DNA of 64,000 nt, from NCBI RefSeq assembly GCF_001540865.1, contig NC_033623.1:5225950-5289949 (forward strand), written 5' to 3'. Position 1 is the first letter of the stretch. Each line of letters starts with the position of its first letter. Below, piece by piece: positions 1 through 9,659 of the stretch. The notes under the pieces are model-generated. The model had not been told where the DNA came from and did not search any database. It saw nothing but the letters and a program-made list of their open reading frames with translations. Source of the DNA: Ananas comosus. Lineage: Eukaryota > Streptophyta > Magnoliopsida > Poales > Bromeliaceae. Made by a program: the position numbers and the translations under genes.

Positions 1-1339
1 TTTGATGATGTCCAACATGTTTAGATCAAAGATCAAAGTAAAAAACAAGAGATCCAACCAGATTTCAAGATCAAATCCCAAACAAATCAAAATTTCGGAG
101 TACTCAGTAAGAAATAAGCAAAATCCCGAAAACTTACCGAAAATGCGAAGAAATCCAAGAAGAATCAAAGCAAAAACCCTCTGGAGACTCAGGCGGTTCG
201 TGGAGGAGGTTTGAGAAAGGTTTGGTAAAGTAAGAAACAGATCAGACCAAAACAGATATGTGAGGTCAGGCGGAGGGACCAGTCTTTCAAGATGGGGGAC
301 CGGTCCCCGTAAAAAAAAAAATTTCCCATCCTTTTTTTTTTATATATATATTTTTAAAATTAAACACAATGCCGAACATCAAAAATTAATCAATGTGAGT
401 TCCCAATGACATTAAATATAAATTTCATAAATATGTTAAACAAAGTCAAATTCAAGAATATTCAAAATGTCAAGATTTGTTGAACCGACAAACCAATTAA
501 ATTCTAGATAAGTATAATGCGAAATTCCACACATCAGGCAAGATCTAAAAATTGTTTGTATTGTATTATCGTCATATTTGCTAAAATGAGGAATAAAAAG
601 ATCCCGTAATTGTGAAATCAAGATAATATGATCAAATTGAGTTATGCACACTACTCAACGAAGGAGTGGCTCTTTGAGCATCTTTTCATAATCCACCTTA
701 TATCGTCTAGGAGATGTACTAAATATGACATAAATCTTATCATCTCCAAAACACCTCATATATAAAAAAATTTTTAAAATATCTCCACTCATCCTCAGAT
801 GCATTTAGCTTTTTAACAATAGAGATGCATTAAACAAACATGTGGTAGGTTCACACACTAACCAGACGACCGGGGTGGTAGCTCTTTCCTCCATGTGGTG
901 GTAGTTTTCACACTCCCAACAGGGATGTAACTCTTTCCACATCCTTTCATTTATCAATTTTAATCACCGGAAAGACTCCCCCTAAATTAGTACAACCCCC
1001 AAGTTGAAGATAGTATCACAAGTTCAAAAATAGAAAAATCGTTATTCATATCATAGCTCATAATCAAACAAGACAAAAATAATGTTTAAGGTTCAAAGAA
1101 TGAGGTATTGAATTTAACAAATTATACTAAAACAGAATTTGAATGGTTCAGTCTTTCAAAAATATGACAACAGAGAATAAAATTGACAGTGACTAAGCAA
1201 AACATATTATGAATCAATTCAAATCGATTTCATGGGTTTTACAAACAATGCGAAAAGCAATCATGTAAAATCGAAAGATATGCAAAAAAAAAAAAAAAAT
1301 TGTGCATGTTCTATGGCCTGTAGAATAATTCTAGATAAG
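1..1339 (-). other. 3' non-coding region of Copia-1
   Basis: No reading frame here resembles a protein. On the minus strand it follows the end of RNase H. It contains the conserved module at 839-944 and a second short conserved piece at 661-688 (minus strand GATGCTCAAAGAGCCAC), both also present after gag in Copia-2. One ACCGGT-centred palindrome lies at about 296-305. Bases 1-340 could not be matched to anything else in the window and may be further 3' sequence or another insertion. Confidence 0.6.
839..944 (-). other. Conserved 3' non-coding module (Copia-1 copy)
   Basis: On the minus strand this stretch reads GATGTGGAAAGAGTTACATC, a variable linker, GTGTGAAAACTACCACCACA, GGAAAGAGCTACCACC, CCGGTCGTCTGG and GTGTGAACCTACCACATG. 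The same blocks in the same order occur at 25921-26024 in Copia-2. Outside a linker of 4 versus 6 nt I count about five substitutions. It is built from two related units (GGAAAGAGYTAC plus GTGTGAA..CTACCAC). ATGTGG and CCACAT can pair across the first unit. The role is unknown; an RNA element for packaging, export or priming is possible. Confidence 0.7.
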
Positions 1340-2863
1340 AAGATCCATACAAATAGCCTTTCGTAAATGTAGAAAACATTTTCGATCTAAAGACTTTGTT
1401 AAAATATCAGCAAGTTGATCTTCAGTATTAATGTATTCAAGTTGAAGAACATTTGATTCGACCAATTCTCTTAAAAATGATATCTTAATTCAATATGTTT
1501 TGTTCGAGAATGTAAAACAGAGTTTTTAGAAATGTTAATTGCACTTGTGTTATCACAAAGAATTGTAAGAGTGATGGAAGGGATTCGATAGTCACTCAGT
1601 AAGCTTTTCATTCACAACAACTGAGTGGAGCAACTATCAGCAGAAATATACTCAGCCTCGGCAGTAGAGAGTGTAATACAATTCTGTTTCTTACTGTGCC
1701 ATGCAACCAGACAATGTCCAAGATAAAAACACGCTCCACTGGTGCTTTTTCTATCATCTGCAGAACCAACCCAGTCCGCATCCGAGTAACCAATCAGATC
1801 TAGAGATGTTCCCATTGGATACCATAGGCCATATGCGGTGGTACCTTTAACATATCGAATAATCCTTTTAACCATTTTCAAATGAACTTCCTTAGGATTA
1901 GCTTGATAGAGAGCACAAATTTCAACACTAAAGGCAATATCCGGTCTACTCGCAGTCAAGTATAATAAGCCCCCAATCATGCTCCTATACTATTTCTCAT
2001 CTACACTCTGTCCCTCCGAATTCAATTCAAGTCCTTTGTTACTTGTACCCATTGGAGTATCAAAATCCTTTGCATTGGCCAATCCAAACTTCTTAACCAA
2101 GTCTTTCGCATATTTGGATTGACACAAATGAATTCCTTCTTTAGATTGTTTAATTTGAAGTCCAAGAAAATAATTAAGCGCCCCCATCATCGACATCTCA
2201 AACTCGCTTGTCATCAACTTCGCAAATTCAGTGACATCTTTATCTTTAGTTGCGCCAAAAACGATGTCATCCACATAAATTTGTGCAACTATAAAATCAT
2301 TTTTTGAGTGTTTTACAAAAAGAGTTCTATCCGCTCCCCCTCGGTTGTAGCCCTTTTCTAAAAGATATTTTGTCAAACGCTCGTATCACGCTCGCGGAGC
2401 CTTTTTAAGTCTATAAAGTGCTTTTTTCAGTCGAAAAACATGATTTGAAAATTTTGAGTCTATGAAACCTTTCGGTTGTTCAACATAAACTTCCTCTTTT
2501 AAAAATTCGTTTAAAAATGCACTTTTAACATCCATTTGAAAAAGAGTAATTTTAAAATGATAGGCAATCGCGAACAAAATACGAATTGATTCAAGACGAG
2601 CAACCGGGGCGAAAGTTTCATCAAAATCTATTCCCTTAATTTGTGAGTAACCCTGAGCAACAAGTCTAGCTTTGTTTCGAACAATAGTACCATCTTTATT
2701 TTTCTTATTCTTAAAAATTCATTTGGTACCAATTATGTGTTGTTGCTCAGGTCGTGGCACTAATTCCCAAACATCAACGAACGAATTGACCAAGTTCCTC
2801 TTGCGTAGCATTTATCCAATATTCATCCAGAAGAGCTTTGTCAATATTCTTAGGCTCAAATAA
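1340..2863 (-). pseudogene. pol: Copia-1 reverse transcriptase and RNase H, broken
   Basis: Three separate frames carry consecutive parts of a copia RT-RNase H. 2577-2386 has the conserved [11 protein letters not shown] start of the polymerase core and [14 protein letters not shown]. 2376-1990 carries the catalytic YVDD (about 2277-2266) and LGLQIKQ. 1980-1612 is RNase H with DADWVGSADDRKSTSG and TAEAEYIS. A TGA at 1612-1614 sits where the family has Trp (after QLL), and the RNase H tail continues in the same frame to about 1340 with homology to the copia C-terminal tail. In the intact element these enzymes would copy genomic RNA into DNA inside the particle. Frameshifts near 2580 and 2380 and the stop make it inactive. 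Confidence 0.85.
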
Positions 2864-2899
2864 AGATACATAACAAGCAAATTCGCATTGAAGTTGACT

Positions 2900-4258
2900 T
2901 CATGTTCTCACACCAGTTTGAGGATCTCCTATCACATTGGATAATGGGTGATCTTTTGACACTCTCATGGGTGTACTCTCAGATACCATACTTGGAATTT
3001 CAGATGAGATACTTGGGGTTTCAGATGAATCATGTGATGTAATGATTTCAGGAGATGAGGAAATATCAGATACAGAAATATCATCATTCACAGGCAATAC
3101 AAATGGAGAATCATTATCATCATCATTCAACAAAGCATTGGAAGAATCATTAACAGAAGATCCTACAGAAGAAGTTTCATCTACTTTTATATTAATAGAT
3201 TCATTCACCGTCTTAGTACGCAAATTGTACGCACGATATGCTCGACTTGTAGTAGAATAGCCAAGAAAAATCCCTTCGTCACTTCGGGAGTCAAATTTTC
3301 TAAGATTTTCACGATCCCGAAGGATAAAACACTTACTCCCGACGACACGAAAATATTTGATATTCGGTTTTCTGCCAAGCCATAGTTCATACGGAGTGTT
3401 TAAAGTACCCGGGCGCACATAAATTCGATTGATAACATAGACAGTAGTGTTAACCGCTTCAACCCAAAAATGCAATGCAACTTGCTTACTATGAAGCATA
3501 ACACGAGCCATCTCTTGTACAACCCAATTTTTGCGTTCAACCACTCCGTTCTGTTGTGGTGTATAAGGAGCAGAGAATTCATGTTTAATGCCTTTTGAAA
3601 CACAGAAATCAAGAAATTTTGATTTTATGAATTCTCCCCCTTGATCACTTCGAATGTGCACAATTTTATTATTGCGTTCATTCATAAGACAAAGACAGAT
3701 TTCAGAAAAGGAATCAAAAGTATCAGCTTTTTCACGTAAGAAAGCATTCCATACAAAACGAGTAAAATCATTAACAATAAGCAAGATATATCATTTTCCA
3801 CCCAAACTCTGAATCCTAGAAGGTCCCATCAAGTCCATGTGAAGTAACTCTAAAGGTTTAGATGTCCCTAAATTGTTCAATTTCTTATGTGCGGATCTAG
3901 TTTGCTTTCCCAATTGACAACTCCCACACATAGTATTCTCTTTAAAGTCTATCTTAGGTACACCTCTAACAATCTCTTTCTTCGATATCTTAGATAGTTC
4001 CTTAAAGTTTATGTGACCTAGACGTTCATGCCATAAGGTTTCAGTCTCTAATGTCGCTAGGTTACATTTTTCGGATGAAGTACTGGGAACTACATAACAG
4101 TTGTTCTGAGATCTTACACCTTTTAAAAAGATATCATCATCATGAGTCACATTGCATTCTTCAGCAGAAAATTTCACAGAGTACCCGTGATCACACAATT
4201 GGCTTATGCTTACGAGATTTGATTTAAGCCCCTCAACATAAAAAATATCATTCAACAT
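2900..4258 (-). pseudogene. pol: Copia-1 integrase, with zinc-binding N-terminus
   Basis: The frame 4258-3791 is the GAG-pre-integrase region with the HHCC zinc-binding pattern (WHERLGHINF ... MCGSCQLGK). The frame 3784-2900 is the catalytic core: a first Asp in LIVNDFTRF, a second in HIRSDQGGEF and the Glu in QQNGVVERKN, the DDE triad. It then runs into the copia GKKPN-like segment (LGRKPNIKYFRVVGSKCF) and a Ser/Asp-rich linker before RT. A break between the two frames at about 3785-3790 separates zinc and catalytic domains. The enzyme would insert the cDNA into the genome. Order and motifs fix its position between protease and RT. Confidence 0.87.
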
Positions 4259-4360
4259 AGGGCCATCTGAGTTAGTGGTTGTTCCTTTTCCAATGATTTT
4301 TGATGACCGACCGTCTCCAAAAACAACAAGTCCTCTGGAGATTTTATTTAAAGAAGTAAA

Positions 4361-4567
4361 TCAATTTTTATCGCCGGTCATGTGACGTGAACAACCACTA
4401 TCTAGATACCAAGAAGCATTATCGTAAGCATGAAGCGAAGTGTGGATGACAAGGCAAGGAAAGAGTTCACCTTTGCACACCCAAACCTTACGTGTTTTGG
4501 ATTGCGTCGGCCAACTTGATTGAGACACGCATTGCTTGTCGACGATTTGTGTAGTTTTCCTCTTCAT
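4361..4567 (-). pseudogene. pol: Copia-1 protease N-terminal fragment
   Basis: The frame ends with WYLDSGCSRHMTGD, the active-site segment of copia aspartic proteases (D-S/T-G with the copia signature CSRHMTG). The upstream part, KVWVCKGELFPC, matches the end of the Copia-2 Gag (QVWIRKGDIFPC), so it marks the Gag-protease boundary. The remainder of the protease is between 4360 and 4259 in a different frame. The enzyme would cleave the polyprotein. Frameshifts on both sides break the polyprotein. Confidence 0.8.
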
Positions 4568-4667
4568 ATCATCCTTCTTAGGCTACCACGTTTGTTTTGT
4601 CTTTAATTTCGGATCATCCTTCTTGGGCTTCCATATTGTCCTCCGATTCAAGAATGTGGTGGGGTTC

Positions 4668-6431
4668 TTAGTCTTTTGTTCGCAAAACTTTTTCACGTCC
4701 TAAAACACCACAAAGATGACAAGGTTTGTTAGCAAAAGAATTCTTAGGAGGAATAAACCTACCATAAACCTTAGGAACCGGTTTTGTAGAGTGTTCGTCA
4801 TCTTTCTTTATTGCTTGACCAACATACGTCCGCTCGTATCCAAGTCCGAATTTGTTGGTTTGACCAAGTCCTAGCATCTTATCAAGTTTGCTAGAGCCAG
4901 ACGAGAATTGACTTAAATCCGATTTGAGTTGAATAATTGTCTTGGTGAATTCCATATTGGATACTCTAGCTTCCGTGTATTGCTTGGTAAGGAAATTGAC
5001 ATTTTCAACATGAGACTCATTTTCCTTTTCAAGCAATGCACACTTATCAAGTAAAGAATTGTATGCCTTCGTCAAACCATCTTTTTCTTGCTCAAGACTT
5101 TTTGTCAATGACTCTAATCTTGTATTCTCTTGATCCAGATCATAAAATCTTCGCCGCAACTTCTTGTTGTGTTTCGCCACTTTCATTGATTCAACAACAA
5201 GTTGGTGATATGTGGCGGCCACATCGTCTTCTTCCAACTTTTCATCCGTTGAGTTCTCCGAAGAAGATTTTTCATACAAAGGAGACATAGAAATTGAGTC
5301 AGTGGATGCTAAACACATAAAAGTAGAATCATGTGCAATAAGTGCCATGGCATTAACGTCCTCATCACTGGAGGATGACTCGTTAGAAGAAGAATCATCC
5401 CAAGTAATGGCTTGCATCGCTTTCTTTTTCAAAGATTTTTTATTTGAACAATCCGATGCAATGTGACCAAATCCCCTACACTTATAACATTGAATTTGAC
5501 CTTCACTACTTTTCTTCTCTTTTGTAGAATCTTTTTGAAAGTTTTTCGATTTTTTAAACTTTGAAGAAGAAGAGGAACTCCCTTTTGATTTGTTTGGCTT
5601 GGAGGAAGTTGGCTTGGAAGAAAACTTCTTTCTAAAGTTCCGACAAAACTTCTTCGTCAAAAAAGCCATTTGCTTCTCAAACTCTTCCAAGGTTACGTCT
5701 GAGTCCGAATCCGATGAAAAAGATTCCACGTTGCTTCCTTTCGTTGATTTTAGTGCCATACCTGAAGCTTTAGAAGACAACTTGGAAGAAGATAAATTAG
5801 AAGGAAAAGTTATATCATAAGTTTGAAATGCACCAACTAATTCTTCTACTTTTAATTCATCCGGATGTTTTACCGTTTCTATGGCCGCAACCTTAGGACG
5901 AAATCGTTCGGGAAGGGTTCTCAAAATTTTTCTAACAATTTTAGAGTCCGAAATTTTCTCTCCCAAATTAGCACATGTATTGATAATATTTTGCAAACGA
6001 GTATAATACTCGGTAAAGGTTTCATGTTCTTCCATACGAATAGAATCAAATCTACTAGTCAACATTTGCAATATTTGAACCTTTACTAAGCTTGTACCCT
6101 CATGTGTAATTTGTAAAGTGTCCCAAATCTCTTTGGCGGTTTCACACGCCGAGACACGAGAAAATTCGGTTTGATTCAAAGCATTAAATAAAGCATTGAT
6201 ACTCTTTCCGTTGAACGAAGAAAGTTCATTTTCGTCTTTCGTCCATTTATTTCTAGGTTTGGGACCGCTAACATTATCGACAACTTCGGTAGGATGTTTC
6301 CATCTGAATTCAATTGATTGCCAAACCCGCTCGTCAATGGCAATAAGAAATGCTCTCATACGAACTTTCCAATAAGCGTAATTAGTGCCATCGAAAAGAG
6401 GGGGTCGATTAATGTTGCCGCCCTCGGCCAT
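4668..6431 (-). CDS. gag: Copia-1 Gag, truncated at the second zinc knuckle
   Basis: The frame encodes 587 residues from the ATG just after the primer site, the start also used by Copia-2. Residues 1-200 form the copia-type Gag domain (DGTNYAYWKVRMRAFL ... NALNQTEFSRVSACETAKEIWDTL). A CCHC zinc knuckle, CYKCRGFGHIASDC, is near residues 314-327. A Glu/Lys/Leu-rich segment at about 430-520 is likely coiled coil. A second knuckle begins as CHLCG but loses its His and last Cys, so a frameshift near 4700 probably ends the frame early compared with the 658 residues of Copia-2. Gag forms the cytoplasmic particle and binds genomic RNA. The first 42 codons differ from Copia-2 by 17 base changes, all silent. 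Confidence 0.88.
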   Translation of the reverse strand: MAEGGNINRPPLFDGTNYAYWKVRMRAFLIAIDERVWQSIEFRWKHPTEVVDNVSGPKPRNKWTKDENELSSFNGKSINALFNALNQTEFSRVSACETAKEIWDTLQITHEGTSLVKVQILQMLTSRFDSIRMEEHETFTEYYTRLQNIINTCANLGEKISDSKIVRKILRTLPERFRPKVAAIETVKHPDELKVEELVGAFQTYDITFPSNLSSSKLSSKASGMALKSTKGSNVESFSSDSDSDVTLEEFEKQMAFLTKKFCRNFRKKFSSKPTSSKPNKSKGSSSSSSKFKKSKNFQKDSTKEKKSSEGQIQCYKCRGFGHIASDCSNKKSLKKKAMQAITWDDSSSNESSSSDEDVNAMALIAHDSTFMCLASTDSISMSPLYEKSSSENSTDEKLEEDDVAATYHQLVVESMKVAKHNKKLRRRFYDLDQENTRLESLTKSLEQEKDGLTKAYNSLLDKCALLEKENESHVENVNFLTKQYTEARVSNMEFTKTIIQLKSDLSQFSSGSSKLDKMLGLGQTNKFGLGYERTYVGQAIKKDDEHSTKPVPKVYGRFIPPKNSFANKPCHLCGVLGREKVLRTKD

Positions 6432-6449
6432 AGTTTACAACCTATACCC

Positions 6450-6461
6450 GCTCTGATACCA
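6450..6461 (-). promoter_or_regulatory. Primer binding site of Copia-1
   Basis: On the minus strand this reads TGGTATCAGAGC, complementary to the 3' end of initiator tRNA-Met, the usual plant copia primer. It lies two bases inside the 5' LTR and fixes strand and LTR boundary. Confidence 0.9.
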
Positions 6462-6463
6462 CT

Positions 6464-7660
6464 TGTAAGATATGGATCCTAAGGATCTAAAAGGTAAATA
6501 ACACCTAGAGGGGGGTGAATAGGTGTAAACGGCTAAAACAGATAAACTTGATGCAAATTAAAAGAGAATGCGGAAAATAAAATCAACATACCGAGGTTTA
6601 ACGTGGGAAAACTCCAATCCAAAGAGAAAAACCAACGGGACGGATCACACAAAGAAATCCACTAAGAAAACTTGAGTACAAGTGATTTAACGAAAATACA
6701 CGACTCAATTTACCGAATCCTTGTTGTAGATTGTCTTCGCTGGTCCTCGATCGCTTGGAATCCTCCAACCGATCATGCCGCAAGTCCTTCCAGCAAACAC
6801 GCCTCTACTCCACGAAACGCCCACCGAATCCACGGCCTTCACACGCGATCCTCAGGCAAATCCTCCATCCGGAGCGCGTAGAGATGATAGTTTGTGGTGA
6901 TTGAAACTTAGAAAACCATAAGCTACGAGGAATTCCCTTTTAGTCAGTTATCAACTTGATTCTCAAAGAAACATTCAAATTAAAAACCTTAGAATCAAGT
7001 CGATGATCAATGAATTGAAACTTGCTTTAAGAATCGAATCATAAAGCTCGAAAAATAAGTTTCTAGGGTTTCTGATGGTCTAAACTCTAAGCCTTAAGCA
7101 TAATGTAACCCTCATACACTAGGATTTCAAAAACACAATTTTAAAAACTTATTTTGTCCTCAGGGACCGGTCCTCTCGAGGAGACCGGTCCTCTCGAGGA
7201 GACCGGTCCTTGGCGGACTCTCAGGTGGAGACCGGTCCCTCGATGCGAAGCTGAAAACATAGGCTACGGGAACCGGTCTCTAATCTCGGGGACCGGTCCC
7301 TCATTGCGTAGCTGAAAACCGAAGCTACGGGAACCGGTCTCTCAGCTCAGGGACCGGTTGCATTGCTTGATTACGCACCGAGGACCTACGGGGCCTGGTC
7401 CTTCTGATCAGGGACCGGTCCCTGAACCTTGAAAAACTCAGATTGAAATATTTTGAAACATTAAGGCAATCTAAGTCTTCTAAATACATTTTGAACTTTT
7501 AGATTCACCACAAATGATCTATCTTGCATACCTGAGGTGCCGAGCTTCCCATATGAGTCTTTGATCTTCAAATTGAATCTTCTTTCCAAAAACTTCGCTT
7601 TTAACTCTTCAACACTCCATTTGACTTTACGAAATTCGCCAACTTAGAAAATTCTTAACA
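6464..7660 (-). repeat. 5' LTR of Copia-1
   Basis: On the minus strand the LTR begins TGTTAAGAATTTTC at 7660 and ends ...ATATCTTACA at 6464. The first bases resemble the start of the Copia-2 LTR (TGTTAGGTCC), and both carry TTGGCGA/TTGGCAAGTTTCG next. Length is 1197 bp, against 1224 bp for the Copia-2 3' LTR. It contains nine ACCGGT palindromes at 7165-7420. It drives transcription and supplies the template for strand transfer. Confidence 0.85.
7160..7430. repeat. Array of GGGACCGGTCYC palindromes in the Copia-1 LTR
   Basis: Nine copies of ACCGGT occur in about 270 bp, mostly as GGGACCGGTCC or GGAACCGGTCTC, spaced 20-60 bp. Segments between them repeat in part (for example CTCTCGAGGAGACCGGTC twice, and GCTACGGGAACCGGTCTC twice). 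The same unit recurs in gypsy LTRs of this window at 18090-18290, 30045-30260 and 43315-43495. Confidence 0.85.
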
Positions 7661-7689
7661 ATTTAATCTTCTTCTTCATTCTTATATAA

Positions 7690-8310
7690 TTTTTTGTCTT
7701 TATTTTTTTCTGCTTCCTTCTTTTATAATTTTTTTTTGTCACGTCTCTCCGCCAGCGGCCACGGCGCTGACAACGATGCCGTTAAAGACCGCCCGCTCCG
7801 AGGCTGCAGCGCTATAGCGACCTCTGCGGTGCCGATGTCGGCGGAGAGGCGTCATCGTCAGAGGCGACGGAGGAGGCGAAATATGAGGGAAGGGAAAGGG
7901 CGAGAAGGGCGAGAGAGGGTGAGATAGGTGTCGTCGTCGGAGGGGGTGGAGGAGGGTCAGAGTGGGGAAAAAAAAAGTCGCAGCGCGGCCTCAGCGGGGT
8001 CGGAGGCGAGGAAGGCAGGGGGATGCGCGGGCGAGGGTAAGGATGCACCGGACAAAACCGAAGCGGGCCGCCTCCACCTCCGCTTCCGCCTGTGCCTCCC
8101 TCTCCGCCTCCGCCTGTGCCTCCGCCGCTCTCTAGGAAGAGAAAGAAAAAAAGAACGAGAGAAAAAAAAAAAGAGGAAAGAGAAAAAGGTACAAAGGTAT
8201 TTTAGTCAGTTTGCTGAAAATTCGGCCTGAATATGCAAAAACAAAAAAGGTGACCCACTTTTGCAAAAACGCAAAACTAGTGAATTTTTTATGCAAATTG
8301 GCCTAAATTT
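7690..8310. repeat. GC-rich block plus 'gcaaaa' tract, possible Mutator-like terminal region
   Basis: Bases 7740-8110 are very GC-rich and surrounded by AT-rich DNA, with CCGCCTCCGCCTGTGCCTCC-type repeats at 8075-8120. From about 8195 follows a low-GC tract with repeated 'ttttgcaaaaacgcaaaa' and 'atgcaaattggcc' phrases. This combination is common at the ends of plant Mutator-like elements, but I see no partner terminus or target duplication. Predicted frames here are low-complexity and probably not genes. Confidence 0.35.
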
Positions 8311-9655
8311 AAAGTTTAATATAAATTTTATTTATATTCAAATTTGAATTCGATCTGAATCCAAATAAATATTACATTATACAATATATTTGAATATTTA
8401 ATATTATGTTTGAAATTTATTAAAACATATATGGAAATATAATAAAGAAAAATTATTGTATCGGACTCATGTTCAGATTTTTTAGTTTGGATGTCAGGTT
8501 GAAATTCATGTTTTTTAAAATTCACCCCAAATTCAACCAATTCACATCCCTAAACATGTTGGGCTGAGAGGATTGGGTTACTCCAACCTATGTGAGTAAG
8601 GCTAAGTCTGTTGAAAAATCTTTCTAATCTTTTAATAAAATATTCGTTAAAAAAAATTCGAAAGTTTAATTTTAGTTTTTAAAAAATTTCAAAAAGAAAT
8701 TAACAAACAAATATTTTAGAGTAAAAGATTAGAAAAGGCCTGTGGACCGAGGCGTGCAAAGCACTGTCCTAAAAGCAAAATTGCCCTTCCATGTGCAAGG
8801 CTTTCCAACAATTGCTTCCAGTGATACAACGTCCACGTTTCACCCCATCGACGCACTTTTAAGGTGGCGCAAGACAAACGTTCATGTTTCACCCCGTCGG
8901 CGTACTTTCATGGTGGCACAAGACGAACCCAAAAAACTTCAGATCCAACAAAATTTGAGAAAGCTCGGTGAAAATCTTTAAAAGAGAAGAAGGCGAGGTA
9001 GAGGATAGGGTTTGCTCTTAGGTATACCCAGGTTCGAGGTTGAAGTCCAATATGTATATCCGGCAAGGATCTTTCTTCAACCCGTTGATTCTGTGTAGTG
9101 TAAGATTATACGGGATACGGATTAAAGATAAATAAAATCAATCGGGTGCACGAACCGCGCCGCCGCCCACCCGGCCCGACTCATGCCGTGCGTGTGTTTA
9201 ATTGAGAATATAACTCTTATTTTCTCTCAAACAACTAACTTAAGAATGAAGCAATATATAAATAACAACAATACGCCTTTATTTTCCAATGTGAAACTAA
9301 ACCTCACAAATGGAAACCTTAGTTGGGCTCCCAGACGAGGCTCATCTAGTATTAGGCAGCCCAAGAGGCCTAATTTAATTTTAAATCATAAAAAATTCAA
9401 TAAATTCTAACAAAAATGACCAAATCGAATTAGGTTATTCAATCCGGCATCAATATATCAAAATAGTTTGAATCCAGAATTATTGCCAATCTAATTCAAT
9501 CCAATTCTATACTCTAAAACATATTGGAGAAAATTCAAAACTTTATTTGAGTTCATTTATGTATTCATTTATTTAATATTTATTTCTTCTATATAGCATT
9601 TTTATTTATTTATTTTATTCTTTTATTTATTAATTTTTAATTATTTAATAATTAA
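8311..9655. other. AT-rich intergenic DNA
   Basis: No coding signal or recognisable element. A two-copy direct repeat with a 50 bp period lies at about 8828-8927 (ACGTYCAYGTTTCACCCC... twice). 9540-9655 is strongly AT-rich (TTTATTTATTTA). Composition changes sharply at about 9655, where the G2 LTR begins. Confidence 0.6.
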
Positions 9656-9659
9656 TTGA

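Larger units (their letters stand above)
1..7660 (-). mobile_element. Copia-1: SIRE-like Ty1/copia retrotransposon, cut by the left window edge
   Basis: Read on the minus strand the order is 5' LTR (7660-6464), primer binding site (6461-6450), gag (6431-4668), protease, integrase, reverse transcriptase and RNase H (to about 1340), then non-coding 3' sequence running off the window. The order PR-IN-RT-RH is that of Ty1/copia. The large Gag with a long C-terminal coiled-coil region and the Gag start MAEGGNINRPPLFDG point to the SIRE/Maximus lineage. The polyprotein is split by frameshifts and stops, so the copy is not autonomous. The 3' LTR would lie left of base 1, so the target duplication cannot be tested; the 5 bases right of the 5' LTR are attta. 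Confidence 0.9.

Noticed and set aside
2967..3260. Acidic plus-strand frame opposite the Copia-1 integrase
   Set aside because: Antisense shadow of the Ser/Asp-rich linker between integrase and RT.
7694..8230. Arg- and Glu-rich frames in the GC-rich block
   Set aside because: Simple-sequence composition, no conserved motif, overlapping frames on both strands.
8742..8981. Short plus-strand frame next to a 50 bp duplication
   Set aside because: The frame covers a direct repeat and has no recognisable domain; likely chance.
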